Assembly (NCBI GenBank): GCA_934512105.1
Contig: CAKSWQ010000007.1
Location: forward strand, 6,400 to 70,399
Length of the DNA stretch: 64,000 nt
Source of the DNA: an uncultured Faecalibacterium sp.
GTDB taxonomy: Bacteria; Bacillota; Clostridia; Oscillospirales; Ruminococcaceae
Direction: 5' to 3'
Position 1 is the first letter of the stretch. Each line of letters begins with the position of its first letter. This document shows, piece after piece, positions 38,387-45,673 of the stretch. A model generated the notes under the pieces. That model was not told where the DNA came from. It saw nothing but the letters and a program-made list of their open reading frames with translations, and made no database searches. The translations under genes were made by a program, and so were the position numbers.

Positions 38387-38458
38387 AAAAGTTTCCTCCT
38401 TCCCGGCAGCGGTTCTGAATGTTTATTTGGGATCGGAGCCGGCGCTGAGCGAACTTCT

Positions 38459-39934
38459 TTACCGACTTCTTTTCTTTACAAATGCTGAACAGATATCCTC
38501 ATACACCACTGCTGGCGAACGCTCCGGTCTCTCCTGCACAATGCTCATCAGAATAGTCTGTTCAAGAACACTTGGCGGGTAAAACGCAGGGAGGAGAGCC
38601 GCTTTCAGCACACAGGAAGCAGCGGCGAGGAAATCATTCAGGAATGTTCTTTTTTCGGCAGCAGAGCCGGTATCCTCGCCGATCCACTGGAACCCGGCCA
38701 CCACCCACAACAGGTAGAGAATATCGCTCTTCTGCGGGGCAGTTTCCCCCATCAGAATCCGGGTGATGCGATCCCGGATTCTGTTGTTCAGTGTCCCGCG
38801 AACGTTTACCTTCCCGTCCCCATCCACAAAGGGAACATGGTAGAACAGACTTGTGCCCTTTCGGTGAATGCTGAAGTTGGTGGCAATCTCGTAGTTCTCA
38901 GAGACAAGAGCGGCGGCGTACTGACTGCATTTTTTTGCATCCGGTTTGAAATTGGTGAAGAAAAGAGATTTTGCTTCCCGGCTCAGGTTACGTAGACTCA
39001 TCAGTTTGGTGATTTCATCGTTAAAATTGGAAAGTGCTCTTACGGTGTCGTCGTGAACCGTAAAGCCCCCGAAGAAGAGGGAAGCGTATCCCGCAAGGTT
39101 CAGATAGACTTTGTGGGCCGTTTTGGGCTTGAGGTCGAGAACGGATGCGTTCTGGGTCATGTAGAACTGGAAATCTTTTTCTTTCATCTTCAGGAAGCGG
39201 TTTTCCAGAGAATTGGCGATGTCCTGCGTACAGCAGATGCTTTTTTCTTCCTCCTCGACTTTTTCGCACGTCGCGGGTCCATTGGCGTACCAGCGCTTGA
39301 GCCTGTTGACTGCATCAGCGTTCTTGTGCTTTAAGAAACAATAAATATCGATCAGATCGGACGATGCGCTAAAGGAAAACCCCACCTCGTTATCACCTAG
39401 AACGCGAAGCAGAAGAAACTGCATGTCCGCATAGGAGAAATCCACAAGGTGACCCAGCAGAATGATCTGTTCCCTTGACAGAAGGCTCTTGGAACCTTCT
39501 GCCGGAAGTGTCAATGCCGAATCGATCAGAGTGCCCGCCTGTTCAAAGAGCTTTGGCTTGCTTTTCGGGCTGCTTTCAGAAACACGCTTCAAAAGCAGAT
39601 CCTTATATTGCTGGATCTCGTCCGGATCCAGCTCTTCTGCGTGGCGGATCGTGATATCCGGGAAATTGCCGATTCCCTGTACCGAAAAGCCTTTTTTCAA
39701 ATCGTCATCCGTGATTTTTTCAGGCGGAAGGTCGCTGGCAATTTCAAACAGGATCCGCATAAGAGCAAAGCGCATGGACACCCTGTATTTTGCCACGACG
39801 CTGCTGAAATAAGACTTCCAATCCTCAGAGGCGATGGCAGCAGTATTGATATTCAGTTCAGCCCAGATATCTGTGATGTCCTTCTCGATCATATCATAGA
39901 AGCCGTTCTGGATAGATTTCGTATAATTTCCCAT
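38459..39934 (-). CDS. Unrecognised 491-residue protein of the ubiquitin-like cluster
   Basis: The start at 39934 is chosen because GGAGGTGTGAA precedes it; the frame to 39964 lacks a site. The protein is mainly helical, with short beta stretches near SLFYHVPFVDGDGKVNVRGT (about 385-405), and has no signal peptide or membrane helix. It has a two-part look: about 1-200 and 260-490 separated by a Glu/Lys-rich segment with cysteines (EEEEKSICC). A good promoter lies just upstream, so it begins its own unit with the kinase and the two helical proteins. No family is recognised. Confidence 0.68.
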   Translation of the reverse strand: MGNYTKSIQNGFYDMIEKDITDIWAELNINTAAIASEDWKSYFSSVVAKYRVSMRFALMRILFEIASDLPPEKITDDDLKKGFSVQGIGNFPDITIRHAEELDPDEIQQYKDLLLKRVSESSPKSKPKLFEQAGTLIDSALTLPAEGSKSLLSREQIILLGHLVDFSYADMQFLLLRVLGDNEVGFSFSASSDLIDIYCFLKHKNADAVNRLKRWYANGPATCEKVEEEEKSICCTQDIANSLENRFLKMKEKDFQFYMTQNASVLDLKPKTAHKVYLNLAGYASLFFGGFTVHDDTVRALSNFNDEITKLMSLRNLSREAKSLFFTNFKPDAKKCSQYAAALVSENYEIATNFSIHRKGTSLFYHVPFVDGDGKVNVRGTLNNRIRDRITRILMGETAPQKSDILYLLWVVAGFQWIGEDTGSAAEKRTFLNDFLAAASCVLKAALLPAFYPPSVLEQTILMSIVQERPERSPAVVYEDICSAFVKKRSR

Positions 39935-39969
39935 TTCACACCTCCGGATCGGATGATATTGCATAAAAT

Positions 39970-39998
39970 ATTATATAATTTTCTCAGGATAACGTCAA
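39970..39998 (-). promoter_or_regulatory. Internal promoter of the kinase unit
   Basis: On the minus strand TTGACG (39993-39998), a 17-base spacer and TATAAT (39970-39975), 36 bases before the ATG at 39934. It splits the cluster so that the kinase genes can be made independently of the conjugation genes. Confidence 0.7.
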
Positions 39999-40032
39999 TG
40001 ATATACAATACAAAGATGTCAGGCAAAAACTA

Positions 40033-40758
40033 TCAAAAATCGACAATGATGCAGCTGGCATCGTCCTTAGGGGCACTTTGGCGGATCATTCCGGGGATTC
40101 TGCTGCATGCATCAGCAGCAGTAAGAATGTTTTCGTGTGCAACAATGTTGCAGCCGCAGCAGAGCGCCGTTGCGCCATCCGTTACCATCACAAGGCGCTT
40201 TATGTCCGCTGTCGTCCCCTGTTGAATCCGCAGGTGCTGCATAGAGTTTGCTGAAGTGGTAAGCCAGGTATAGTCATGCGTAATACCGTTCTCTGCGCCG
40301 GAAAGAACCGAAACACGGTTGTCCTGATCCAGCGCAATGATATTTCCATCGCCAAGATGTACAGCGATATACTCCTGTGTAACAGGGTTCTGTGCAAAAA
40401 CAAGGAGCGTGGATGCAAATTCTGAAGGAGCGGCCTGATATTCTTTGCTCAGGGCATCTAGGCTGTTACGAATGACCCGGATCAGTTCATACTGCACTTC
40501 GTCGAGATACCCATGCTGTACCAGAGAATGCAGCCCCTTTTTCTGCAGGTAGTCGGCAACCGCATAAAGTACAGTTCTGCCACCGGTTTTGCAATATTTT
40601 TTTTCGGACTGGCCATCTGCCAGCCCCCAGAAGCGGAAATCCGCCTGTTCGATCACGACCGAGACATCTTCACAGGCAGCTCCTTCCTGAATGTGATGGG
40701 TTCCTGTCTGGTGAAAACATACGATACTGCTGAAACTGCTGGTGCTTTTTTCTTCCAT
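40033..40758 (-). CDS. PP2C-family protein phosphatase of the ubiquitin-like cluster
   Basis: 241 residues from the ATG at 40758, with GAAAGGACTC upstream. PP2C landmarks are CEDVSVVIEQ (metal-binding Asp region, D31), WGLADGQ (D48-G49), VHLGDGNIIALD, and the final DDASCIIVDF with the C-terminal metal-binding Asp pair. It is of the compact PP2C_2 type without an extra domain. It should reverse phosphorylation by the kinase at 36791-38386 or act on conjugation factors. It follows the transglutaminase-like gene by 17 bases. Confidence 0.82.
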   Translation of the reverse strand: MEEKSTSSFSSIVCFHQTGTHHIQEGAACEDVSVVIEQADFRFWGLADGQSEKKYCKTGGRTVLYAVADYLQKKGLHSLVQHGYLDEVQYELIRVIRNSLDALSKEYQAAPSEFASTLLVFAQNPVTQEYIAVHLGDGNIIALDQDNRVSVLSGAENGITHDYTWLTTSANSMQHLRIQQGTTADIKRLVMVTDGATALCCGCNIVAHENILTAADACSRIPGMIRQSAPKDDASCIIVDF

Positions 40759-40775
40759 ATTAAGAGAGTCCTTTC

Positions 40776-41498
40776 TTACGTTGCTTGACAGATAAAAGCG
40801 GAAGGCCACTGGTAGCCATTCCGCCGAAGCTGCTGCCCTGTCCGGAACAGGGATGATTTCAGCGGCATGCCGTAAAAGCTCGAGTGGAGCATACTGGTCA
40901 CGTCCAAATACACCCGGCCGTATGGGGCAAGCTCGACCATATTCCAGGCATGGGGCACTCCATACAGCGTGCCGGTAATGATTGCACAGGGAAGTTCAGC
41001 GCGTTGGCAGCAGAAGAGATAAAATTTGGAAACGCCTTCGCATACTGCCGTATGCCGGAGCGTCGGCCCCACCAGAGTGTGATCCCAGAAAGCACTGCCG
41101 GAGTCCATATATTTTGTTGTGGATGCGATCTCCTTTGCAATTTGAAAATAAGCATCTGCATCCGAGGGACTGTCTGTGAACTTCTGACGCAGACAGGCTG
41201 CTTTGGCGTTCAAAGAGTTGCGGATCGCCGTAGAGGGTTCGGGCTCCAGCATCCGCTGAAAACGGAGATATGAACCGTCTGGTACTGCTGCAAACTGGTA
41301 TTCCCACCACTGAATCTCGAAAAGTTCAGGATGATCCAAGTGCACCGCCTGAACGATCCGGTACAGCTGCGCAGTCGGCACCGTATTTTGAGAAATAAAG
41401 ATATTGTCCTTCTGCGCCAAAAGACCGGTGACAAGCTGCCGGTAGGCAAGCTGTTCCGCAGGCGTAAGGAGCGAGCGGTAGAACGCGGGTGCGATCAT
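40776..41498 (-). CDS. Transglutaminase-like (papain-fold) protein of the ubiquitin-like cluster
   Basis: 240 residues. The triad of the transglutaminase-like superfamily is visible in order: C153 in HTAVCEGVSKFYLFC, H183 in GVPHAWNMVEL and D199 in GRVYLDVTS. The N-terminal 120 residues are helical. Such folds can be proteases, amidases or cross-linking enzymes; in this setting a deconjugating peptidase or a modifier of the conjugate are both reasonable. No signal peptide, so cytosolic. It starts shortly after the small zinc-ribbon gene. Confidence 0.78.
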   Translation of the reverse strand: MIAPAFYRSLLTPAEQLAYRQLVTGLLAQKDNIFISQNTVPTAQLYRIVQAVHLDHPELFEIQWWEYQFAAVPDGSYLRFQRMLEPEPSTAIRNSLNAKAACLRQKFTDSPSDADAYFQIAKEIASTTKYMDSGSAFWDHTLVGPTLRHTAVCEGVSKFYLFCCQRAELPCAIITGTLYGVPHAWNMVELAPYGRVYLDVTSMLHSSFYGMPLKSSLFRTGQQLRRNGYQWPSAFICQAT

Positions 41499-41517
41499 CC
41501 TTCAGCACACTCCTTCC

Positions 41518-41757
41518 CTACCATTCATTCCCGCATTCATCGCAGTGCCAGACAGGCCGTCCGTCCACCATGCGTTCCCGGAGTTTTTTCCCAAGACAGA
41601 CCGGACAATATTCGGCTTCGGTGCTTTTCACAATGCTTCCTTCGGGCAGTGCCCGTGTATGAAGCAATGTCGGCTTGAAGTCAGGCCGCGGTGCGATGCG
41701 TTCCTGCTGAGTGTAGGTATAGCCCGGTGTCGGGGTCACTCTGTCCAATGCTGCCAT
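41518..41757 (-). CDS. Small zinc-ribbon protein of the ubiquitin-like cluster
   Basis: 79 residues from the ATG at 41757, with AAGGAAG overlapping the end of the JAMM gene, so the two are coupled. The C-terminal half holds a four-cysteine ribbon: YCPVC then WHCDECGNEW (CxxC-x17-CxxC). The N-terminal 40 residues are Pro/Thr-rich and probably flexible. It may be an adaptor that recognises the modifier or a substrate. The family is not recognised. Confidence 0.65.
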   Translation of the reverse strand: MAALDRVTPTPGYTYTQQERIAPRPDFKPTLLHTRALPEGSIVKSTEAEYCPVCLGKKLRERMVDGRPVWHCDECGNEW

Positions 41758-41762
41758 AAGAT

Positions 41763-42419
41763 TCACTTCCTTTTCCGGCGTTTTTCTTTCTGATTCTTGT
41801 GCTTGGCGGTTTTTGCTTTATGCCGCGAGATATCCCTCTGCAGCTCAGAAGAGGGCGGCTCTGCCAGCATGATTGCGGGGACTTCCACGGCATCCGCACC
41901 TGCAAAGGCCCGCCAGACTCCCTTGTGCGGGTTCAGGACCACAGCGTATTTTTCGACCTTATAATACTTCAGGCGCTGTGTTTCCAAATCCGTACTGCTA
42001 AAAAACACAGACAGCTCATTGGGATGCGTATGCCACCACCCGATGCAGGCAAGCTCCTCTGCACCGACAGGGTCGGATACCGCCAGACGCTCTTTCAGGC
42101 AGAAAAATTCCTGCTGCAGACGGATCTCCTCCATGGCGCTCCACTCGATATAGCCGGGCTGCCGGCAGTCAGTTTTGGCTTCCAGAAGCTCAATGACTTC
42201 GGCCTGTACGATTTTGCCGGAAGCATCCCGGAGATAGCGGCCGATCAGCCAGCCGCCCTGCTCGTTTTTGTTGCGTGGAAAATCATTGCGCAGCCAGCCG
42301 ATCAATTCCTTCTGCCGCCGGGCTGCGTAGGGAGTGTAGACCAGCAGCCGCGGCGTGCAGCTGGACCATGCTTCGGTGCCGGTCTCGGTGGTCTGGCGGG
42401 ATAAAACAGTGTGCTCCAT
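41763..42419 (-). CDS. JAMM/JAB metalloprotease (deconjugase or modifier processor)
   Basis: 218 residues from the ATG at 42419 (AAAGGAG upstream). The JAMM zinc site is complete: E53 in NEQGGWLIG, H130-T-H132-P in IGWWHTHPNELSV, and S141-S-T-D144. The spacing between the HxHP and SxxD parts is one residue longer than in AMSH or Rpn11. A strongly basic C-terminal tail (about 195-218, KNQKEKRRKRK) could bind nucleic acid or an acidic partner such as the protein at 46995-48008. JAMM enzymes cleave isopeptide bonds after the modifier's C-terminal Gly, or trim precursors. Confidence 0.92.
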   Translation of the reverse strand: MEHTVLSRQTTETGTEAWSSCTPRLLVYTPYAARRQKELIGWLRNDFPRNKNEQGGWLIGRYLRDASGKIVQAEVIELLEAKTDCRQPGYIEWSAMEEIRLQQEFFCLKERLAVSDPVGAEELACIGWWHTHPNELSVFFSSTDLETQRLKYYKVEKYAVVLNPHKGVWRAFAGADAVEVPAIMLAEPPSSELQRDISRHKAKTAKHKNQKEKRRKRK

Positions 42420-42444
42420 AAAACTCACTCCTTTGTTTTGTTCG

Positions 42445-43032
42445 TTACTCGGAAAAAGATGCCAGAATGCAGAACAGGAGAACGCAGCCGATCAACGCAG
42501 CTGCAATAACAAAAACGAGCAGGACACACCAGACAGCAGTAAGGATCAGATAAGGCACAGCTGCCGGAATCAGAATGAACAGCCCTCCCCCGCCATTCTG
42601 CCAAATGCGCTGGTTGTCCTGATCGGCATAGAGCAGAAACGCCGAAATCAGGCTGCTAGCACAGAAAAATGCGAACAAATACGGAGCCGGAACGCCGAAA
42701 GCGGCTTCCTGCAGGAAGAAGAATGCAGCCGGGAACAGAAGCGGAAGCACGGCAAAGCCGGCAGAACCAATCAGAAGCCAAAAGAACACTTTGAGGCTGC
42801 CGTTTTCCGTAAGCTGCTCCTGCACAGGCTGAACAGGGATTGGAATAAACGGGGAATGGCTACAGAGCGGGCAGCAGTTATTTATGATAAAGTTGGTCTT
42901 GACCACTGCGTGGCAGCTGCCGCAGCGGACGACTCTATCCCCCACCTGATAAGGGGCGCAGCTCACCAGATCCCGCTCCCCGTAAAAACGGTTCTCCAGA
43001 TCCGCCCGGGTGATCGTCATTTCATTACGCAT
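42445..43032 (-). CDS. RING-like zinc domain membrane protein (candidate E3)
   Basis: 195 residues from the ATG at 43032 (AAAGGAGG upstream). Residues 19-60 have the spacing of prokaryotic RING-type treble clefs: C25, then GDRVV, C37-x2-C40-H41, and C54-P-L-C57. The G-D-x-V-V stretch before CxxC and the closing CPLC are typical. The second ligand of the first pair and the middle H/C pair seem degenerate. The rest is four to five hydrophobic helices (FFWLLIGSAGFAVLPLLF onward), so the domain is tethered to the membrane facing the cytosol. Located between the E1 and JAMM genes. An E3-like role is inference; a plain zinc ribbon is the alternative. Confidence 0.7.
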   Translation of the reverse strand: MRNEMTITRADLENRFYGERDLVSCAPYQVGDRVVRCGSCHAVVKTNFIINNCCPLCSHSPFIPIPVQPVQEQLTENGSLKVFFWLLIGSAGFAVLPLLFPAAFFFLQEAAFGVPAPYLFAFFCASSLISAFLLYADQDNQRIWQNGGGGLFILIPAAVPYLILTAVWCVLLVFVIAAALIGCVLLFCILASFSE

Positions 43033-43061
43033 ACAGGAGCCTCCTTTCGTGTCATGTGGGT

Positions 43062-44303
43062 TCACTCCGGCAGATTGGGCAAAACTTCTTCGCGGTCACC
43101 GGTCAGCTCAAGATACAGGGACTCGCCGTTTCCGTCACAGGGGCTAAATTCCACAATATGAAAAAGCGGGATTCCCAGTTCCAACAGCGTGAGCTCCTGC
43201 AGACGTTTTTCGTCCAAAGAATTGAACAGACTTTTCAGGACCGCGTTGGAAAGCTGCACCGGCTGCTTGCCGCGGCACTTTGCGCAGAGCAGATCCTCGT
43301 CCTGCAGTGGCTGCGGACGGTATACCTCGATTGATTCTCCGCAGTGCTTACAGCACGCTGTTGTAATAAAGCTGCGCTCCGCACAAACACAGTCCTTGTA
43401 AAGTGCAATGGCATAATCGTGACCATAGTGCGTCCGCACCCAGGTAAGGGCATCCTTCAGCTTCCAGTGGGCAGAGATCGGGGTTTCCTGTACACCGCCG
43501 TGCGCTTCGTAGCTGTCGTGGTGGGGGCAACTCTTCCGCACCGGAAAAAAGATATTATGGAGACGGTTCTCTTCCGCCGTAAAATGAGACATCCAGCCGA
43601 ATCGTGGCGGGTAAAGACGGCTGTCGGGGTTCTTTTGGTGGTGAACGATTTTGATGGCTTCCTGTACAGCCAAACAGGCCGCCGAGCCTGCGGAGATGCC
43701 GATAGTGGGAATATGACCGGCCTGCGCAGCCTTGCGGCGAGTCACATCGCAGCTGTTGCGGACACGGTTCAGCGCAGTGCGCTCCTGCCTGGGACTCAGC
43801 GTGCAGGCGTAGCAGGCGCAGTCTGCGCTGCCGGAAGCAACAAAAACATTCCAGTTAAACCCACCGATCCCGGTATCGATGTACGGCTTGTTGAGCAACT
43901 GGCAAACATTAGAAAGATACAGTCTGGTCTGCTCGTTGTCCACGCAGCCGATCACAAGGTCCATCCGGCGGATCACACCCTCGCCAAGCGTCTGGCAAAG
44001 ATCTCCGTCAAAACTATCAGTCTTAGCGTTGTCTTCACTGCTCATTTCCAGAAAGCGCTCGCCCGCAGTCGTACTTTTCCGTTTACCCACGTCACTCGCC
44101 CTGAAGAGAACCGTCCGGCTGAGATTCGAGGTTGAAACGTCATCGAAGTCGGTCACAAAAACGTACCCGAAGCCGATGAGCGCAAGATTCTTCAGTACCT
44201 CATTGCCGCTGGCTCCAGCGCCGACTACCATGACCTTAGCATTGCGGATGCTGGCCTGTTCAAAATGCGGGATACGCTCCTGCCGGTCTGTTTTGGTCTC
44301 CAT
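43062..44303 (-). CDS. E1-like (ThiF-fold) activating enzyme
   Basis: 413 residues from the ATG at 44303 (AAAGGAG upstream). The Rossmann adenylation domain has VVGAGASGNEVLKNLALIG (28-33 loop), the nucleotide-ribose Asp in TDFDD, the NLSR Arg63, and D122 in GCVDN. Zinc-binding cysteines are C164-x2-C167 (CYAC) and probably CCKHC (317-321) with C340-x2-C343. Candidate thioester Cys is C185 in VRNSCDVT, placed before the helix TIGISAGSAACLAVQEAIK as in E1 proteins. The last about 60 residues (SNAVLKSLFNS to the end) may be a Ubl- or E2-binding region. It would adenylate the C-terminus of the modifier encoded just upstream and pass it to the E2. Confidence 0.92.
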   Translation of the reverse strand: METKTDRQERIPHFEQASIRNAKVMVVGAGASGNEVLKNLALIGFGYVFVTDFDDVSTSNLSRTVLFRASDVGKRKSTTAGERFLEMSSEDNAKTDSFDGDLCQTLGEGVIRRMDLVIGCVDNEQTRLYLSNVCQLLNKPYIDTGIGGFNWNVFVASGSADCACYACTLSPRQERTALNRVRNSCDVTRRKAAQAGHIPTIGISAGSAACLAVQEAIKIVHHQKNPDSRLYPPRFGWMSHFTAEENRLHNIFFPVRKSCPHHDSYEAHGGVQETPISAHWKLKDALTWVRTHYGHDYAIALYKDCVCAERSFITTACCKHCGESIEVYRPQPLQDEDLLCAKCRGKQPVQLSNAVLKSLFNSLDEKRLQELTLLELGIPLFHIVEFSPCDGNGESLYLELTGDREEVLPNLPE

Positions 44304-44326
44304 GATATGTGCTCCTTTCATAAAGG

Positions 44327-44353
44327 CCGGTGGCCGGACACTCCGGCCACCGG
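44327..44353 (-). promoter_or_regulatory. Stable stem-loop between modifier and E1 genes
   Basis: CCGGTGGCCGGA pairs perfectly with TCCGGCCACCGG around a three-base loop. It starts 32 bases after the modifier stop and ends 24 bases before the E1 ATG. No U tract follows, so it is more likely an mRNA-protecting or processing hairpin than a terminator. Confidence 0.7.
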
Positions 44354-44384
44354 ACGATTTGGAAAGACGTTCTGCTTAAAAAAC

Positions 44385-44642
44385 TCAGAATGCCAGAGAG
44401 GCGCCTGCCTTCGTGGGGAGTGCGAGATCGATGACATCGTTGTCCTGAATACCGTTTTCTTCCAGCGTTGCTCCGAGATCCAGCGCAATCTCGGTGCCGT
44501 ACTTGGTTGCAACAAAGGTCTGGTTGGGCAGCACACCGCGGTCAGACAGCTGCTGCAGCAGATCCTCGAGAACGATGTCACTCTGGGTGGGGACAGTATG
44601 TTTTTCGGCGTTGTAGCGAATGATGATAGTGAGCTTCGTCAT
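44385..44642 (-). CDS. Ubiquitin-like beta-grasp modifier protein
   Basis: 85 residues from the ATG at 44642 (ACGGAGGAAC upstream). The sequence MTKLTIIIRYNAEKHTV, a helix IVLEDLLQQLSDRG, then FVATKYGTEIALD, TLEENGIQDNDVIDLAL follows the beta-beta-alpha-beta-beta plan of YukD/ubiquitin-like folds. The C-terminus is PTK-A-G80-ASLAF, so the only nearby Gly is followed by five residues. Trimming after Gly80, probably by the JAMM protease, would expose a Gly carboxylate for E1. It is flanked by the E2 and E1 genes, and a stable hairpin follows. Confidence 0.88.
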   Translation of the reverse strand: MTKLTIIIRYNAEKHTVPTQSDIVLEDLLQQLSDRGVLPNQTFVATKYGTEIALDLGATLEENGIQDNDVIDLALPTKAGASLAF

Positions 44643-44681
44643 AATAGTTCCTCCGTAAATAGAAATCAGTGGCATGAAAAA

Positions 44682-45200
44682 CTAGTAGCCAATAGGGTGC
44701 GGGAAATCGGTTCGCCCACAAGGATAAGGCTTCCGCCGGCTGGAAGTGCACATTTTCTGGTTCCAGTCGGCCGCAGCTGCGGGGTTCGCAGGGCTGTTCG
44801 GGTTCGTGCAGTCCGGGCTGAAGGCAAGCACCTTGCCAAGACGGATCACCAGATGCCACAAGCTGGGGTCTTTTTCCCAGAAATTTCCAATGCAGAAGTC
44901 TCCATTGGGGTAGATGTTCGGATGGTACGGGATGGCACCGCCAACGATCCGTGCGGTCGGTTTGTCGGCAGGGTTTTCCGGCATGGTGATGAGGACCTCC
45001 GTCCGGAACTGCGGGCGCAGCGTACCATCGGAAGAACAGATCATCGTCTTCACGTGATAAGTGACACGGTAAGCCTTGACAACCGGCGGTTTCTGGCAGG
45101 ATTCGACCTTCCAGGAGAAGAGATCACATATCGGAAAAGCCTGCATAGCTTCGAACTCATGGCGGAGCCGGAGATTCCAGGTGAAAGCAGAGACCAGCAT
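44682..45200 (-). CDS. E2-like ubiquitin-conjugating enzyme
   Basis: 172 residues from the ATG at 45200, chosen over 45209 because AAAAGG sits at proper distance. It has the complete E2 core: a helix LRLRHEFEAMQ, strands, then H93-P94-N95 (PYHPNIYPNGDFC), catalytic C103 and the PNSPAN (134-139) element followed by AAAADW, as in eukaryotic UBC proteins. It should accept the modifier as a thioester from the E1 and transfer it to a substrate. Unlike CBASS Cap2, it is not fused to the E1. The last 25 residues are Pro/Arg-rich with two further cysteines. Confidence 0.93.
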   Translation of the reverse strand: MLVSAFTWNLRLRHEFEAMQAFPICDLFSWKVESCQKPPVVKAYRVTYHVKTMICSSDGTLRPQFRTEVLITMPENPADKPTARIVGGAIPYHPNIYPNGDFCIGNFWEKDPSLWHLVIRLGKVLAFSPDCTNPNSPANPAAAADWNQKMCTSSRRKPYPCGRTDFPHPIGY

Positions 45201-45245
45201 TTTACACATCCTTTTGCTAAACAGCAGAGTATTTTTCGTCGGGCC

Positions 45246-45500
45246 TTATTCGGCACCGTGCTCACGGTTGTACTCATATTCTTCAGCCAGAGCGTAGGCG
45301 TTGTCGCAGACGAAGTCGTACACAACACCGACCTCATTCCGATTCAGGTCGTGGCCGAATTCGATGCAGACGGGTGACAGCCAAACCTGAGCCACACGGC
45401 GGCCATTGCGAGTGACGTGACAGTGGGCGGCTTCGCGGTTGCAGTCATCCTTTTTGCTATCGATCTCGCACTGCAGATTGTGGTTGATACGCATTTTCAT
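45246..45500 (-). CDS. Small unrecognised protein (weak DUF4160 resemblance)
   Basis: 84 residues from the ATG at 45500, with AAAGGATG upstream. The pattern AAHCHVTRNGRRVAQVWLSP and FVCDNAYALAEEYEYNRE vaguely recalls DUF4160 proteins (PPHFHV, then a C-terminal acidic helix), which often appear in toxin-antitoxin-like settings. The match is weak. It begins the unit that contains the E2, modifier and E1 and could be an antitoxin-like inhibitor, a substrate or an adaptor. Confidence 0.6.
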   Translation of the reverse strand: MKMRINHNLQCEIDSKKDDCNREAAHCHVTRNGRRVAQVWLSPVCIEFGHDLNRNEVGVVYDFVCDNAYALAEEYEYNREHGAE

Positions 45501-45605
45501 AATGAACATCCTTTCTGTTATAAGTGAATATCATACAGGCTCGGAAAAAGCTGATCCATCGGGGCTGATGTCCGTCCGCACAGTCTTTTCCCGATCCCTG
45601 ATCCT

Positions 45606-45614
45606 ATTATAGCA
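45606..45614 (-). promoter_or_regulatory. Extended -10 promoter of the conjugation unit
   Basis: On the minus strand TGCTATAAT (TGn-TATAAT), about 105 bases before the ATG at 45500. The -35 region is weak, which is normal for extended -10 promoters. It lies in a 164-base gap (45510-45673) that holds no gene. Confidence 0.6.
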
Positions 45615-45673
45615 AAGTATCAGAACGCATTTTTTAAGAGCTACTCTGATGCAAGCAGGAGCGATTCGCAGTT

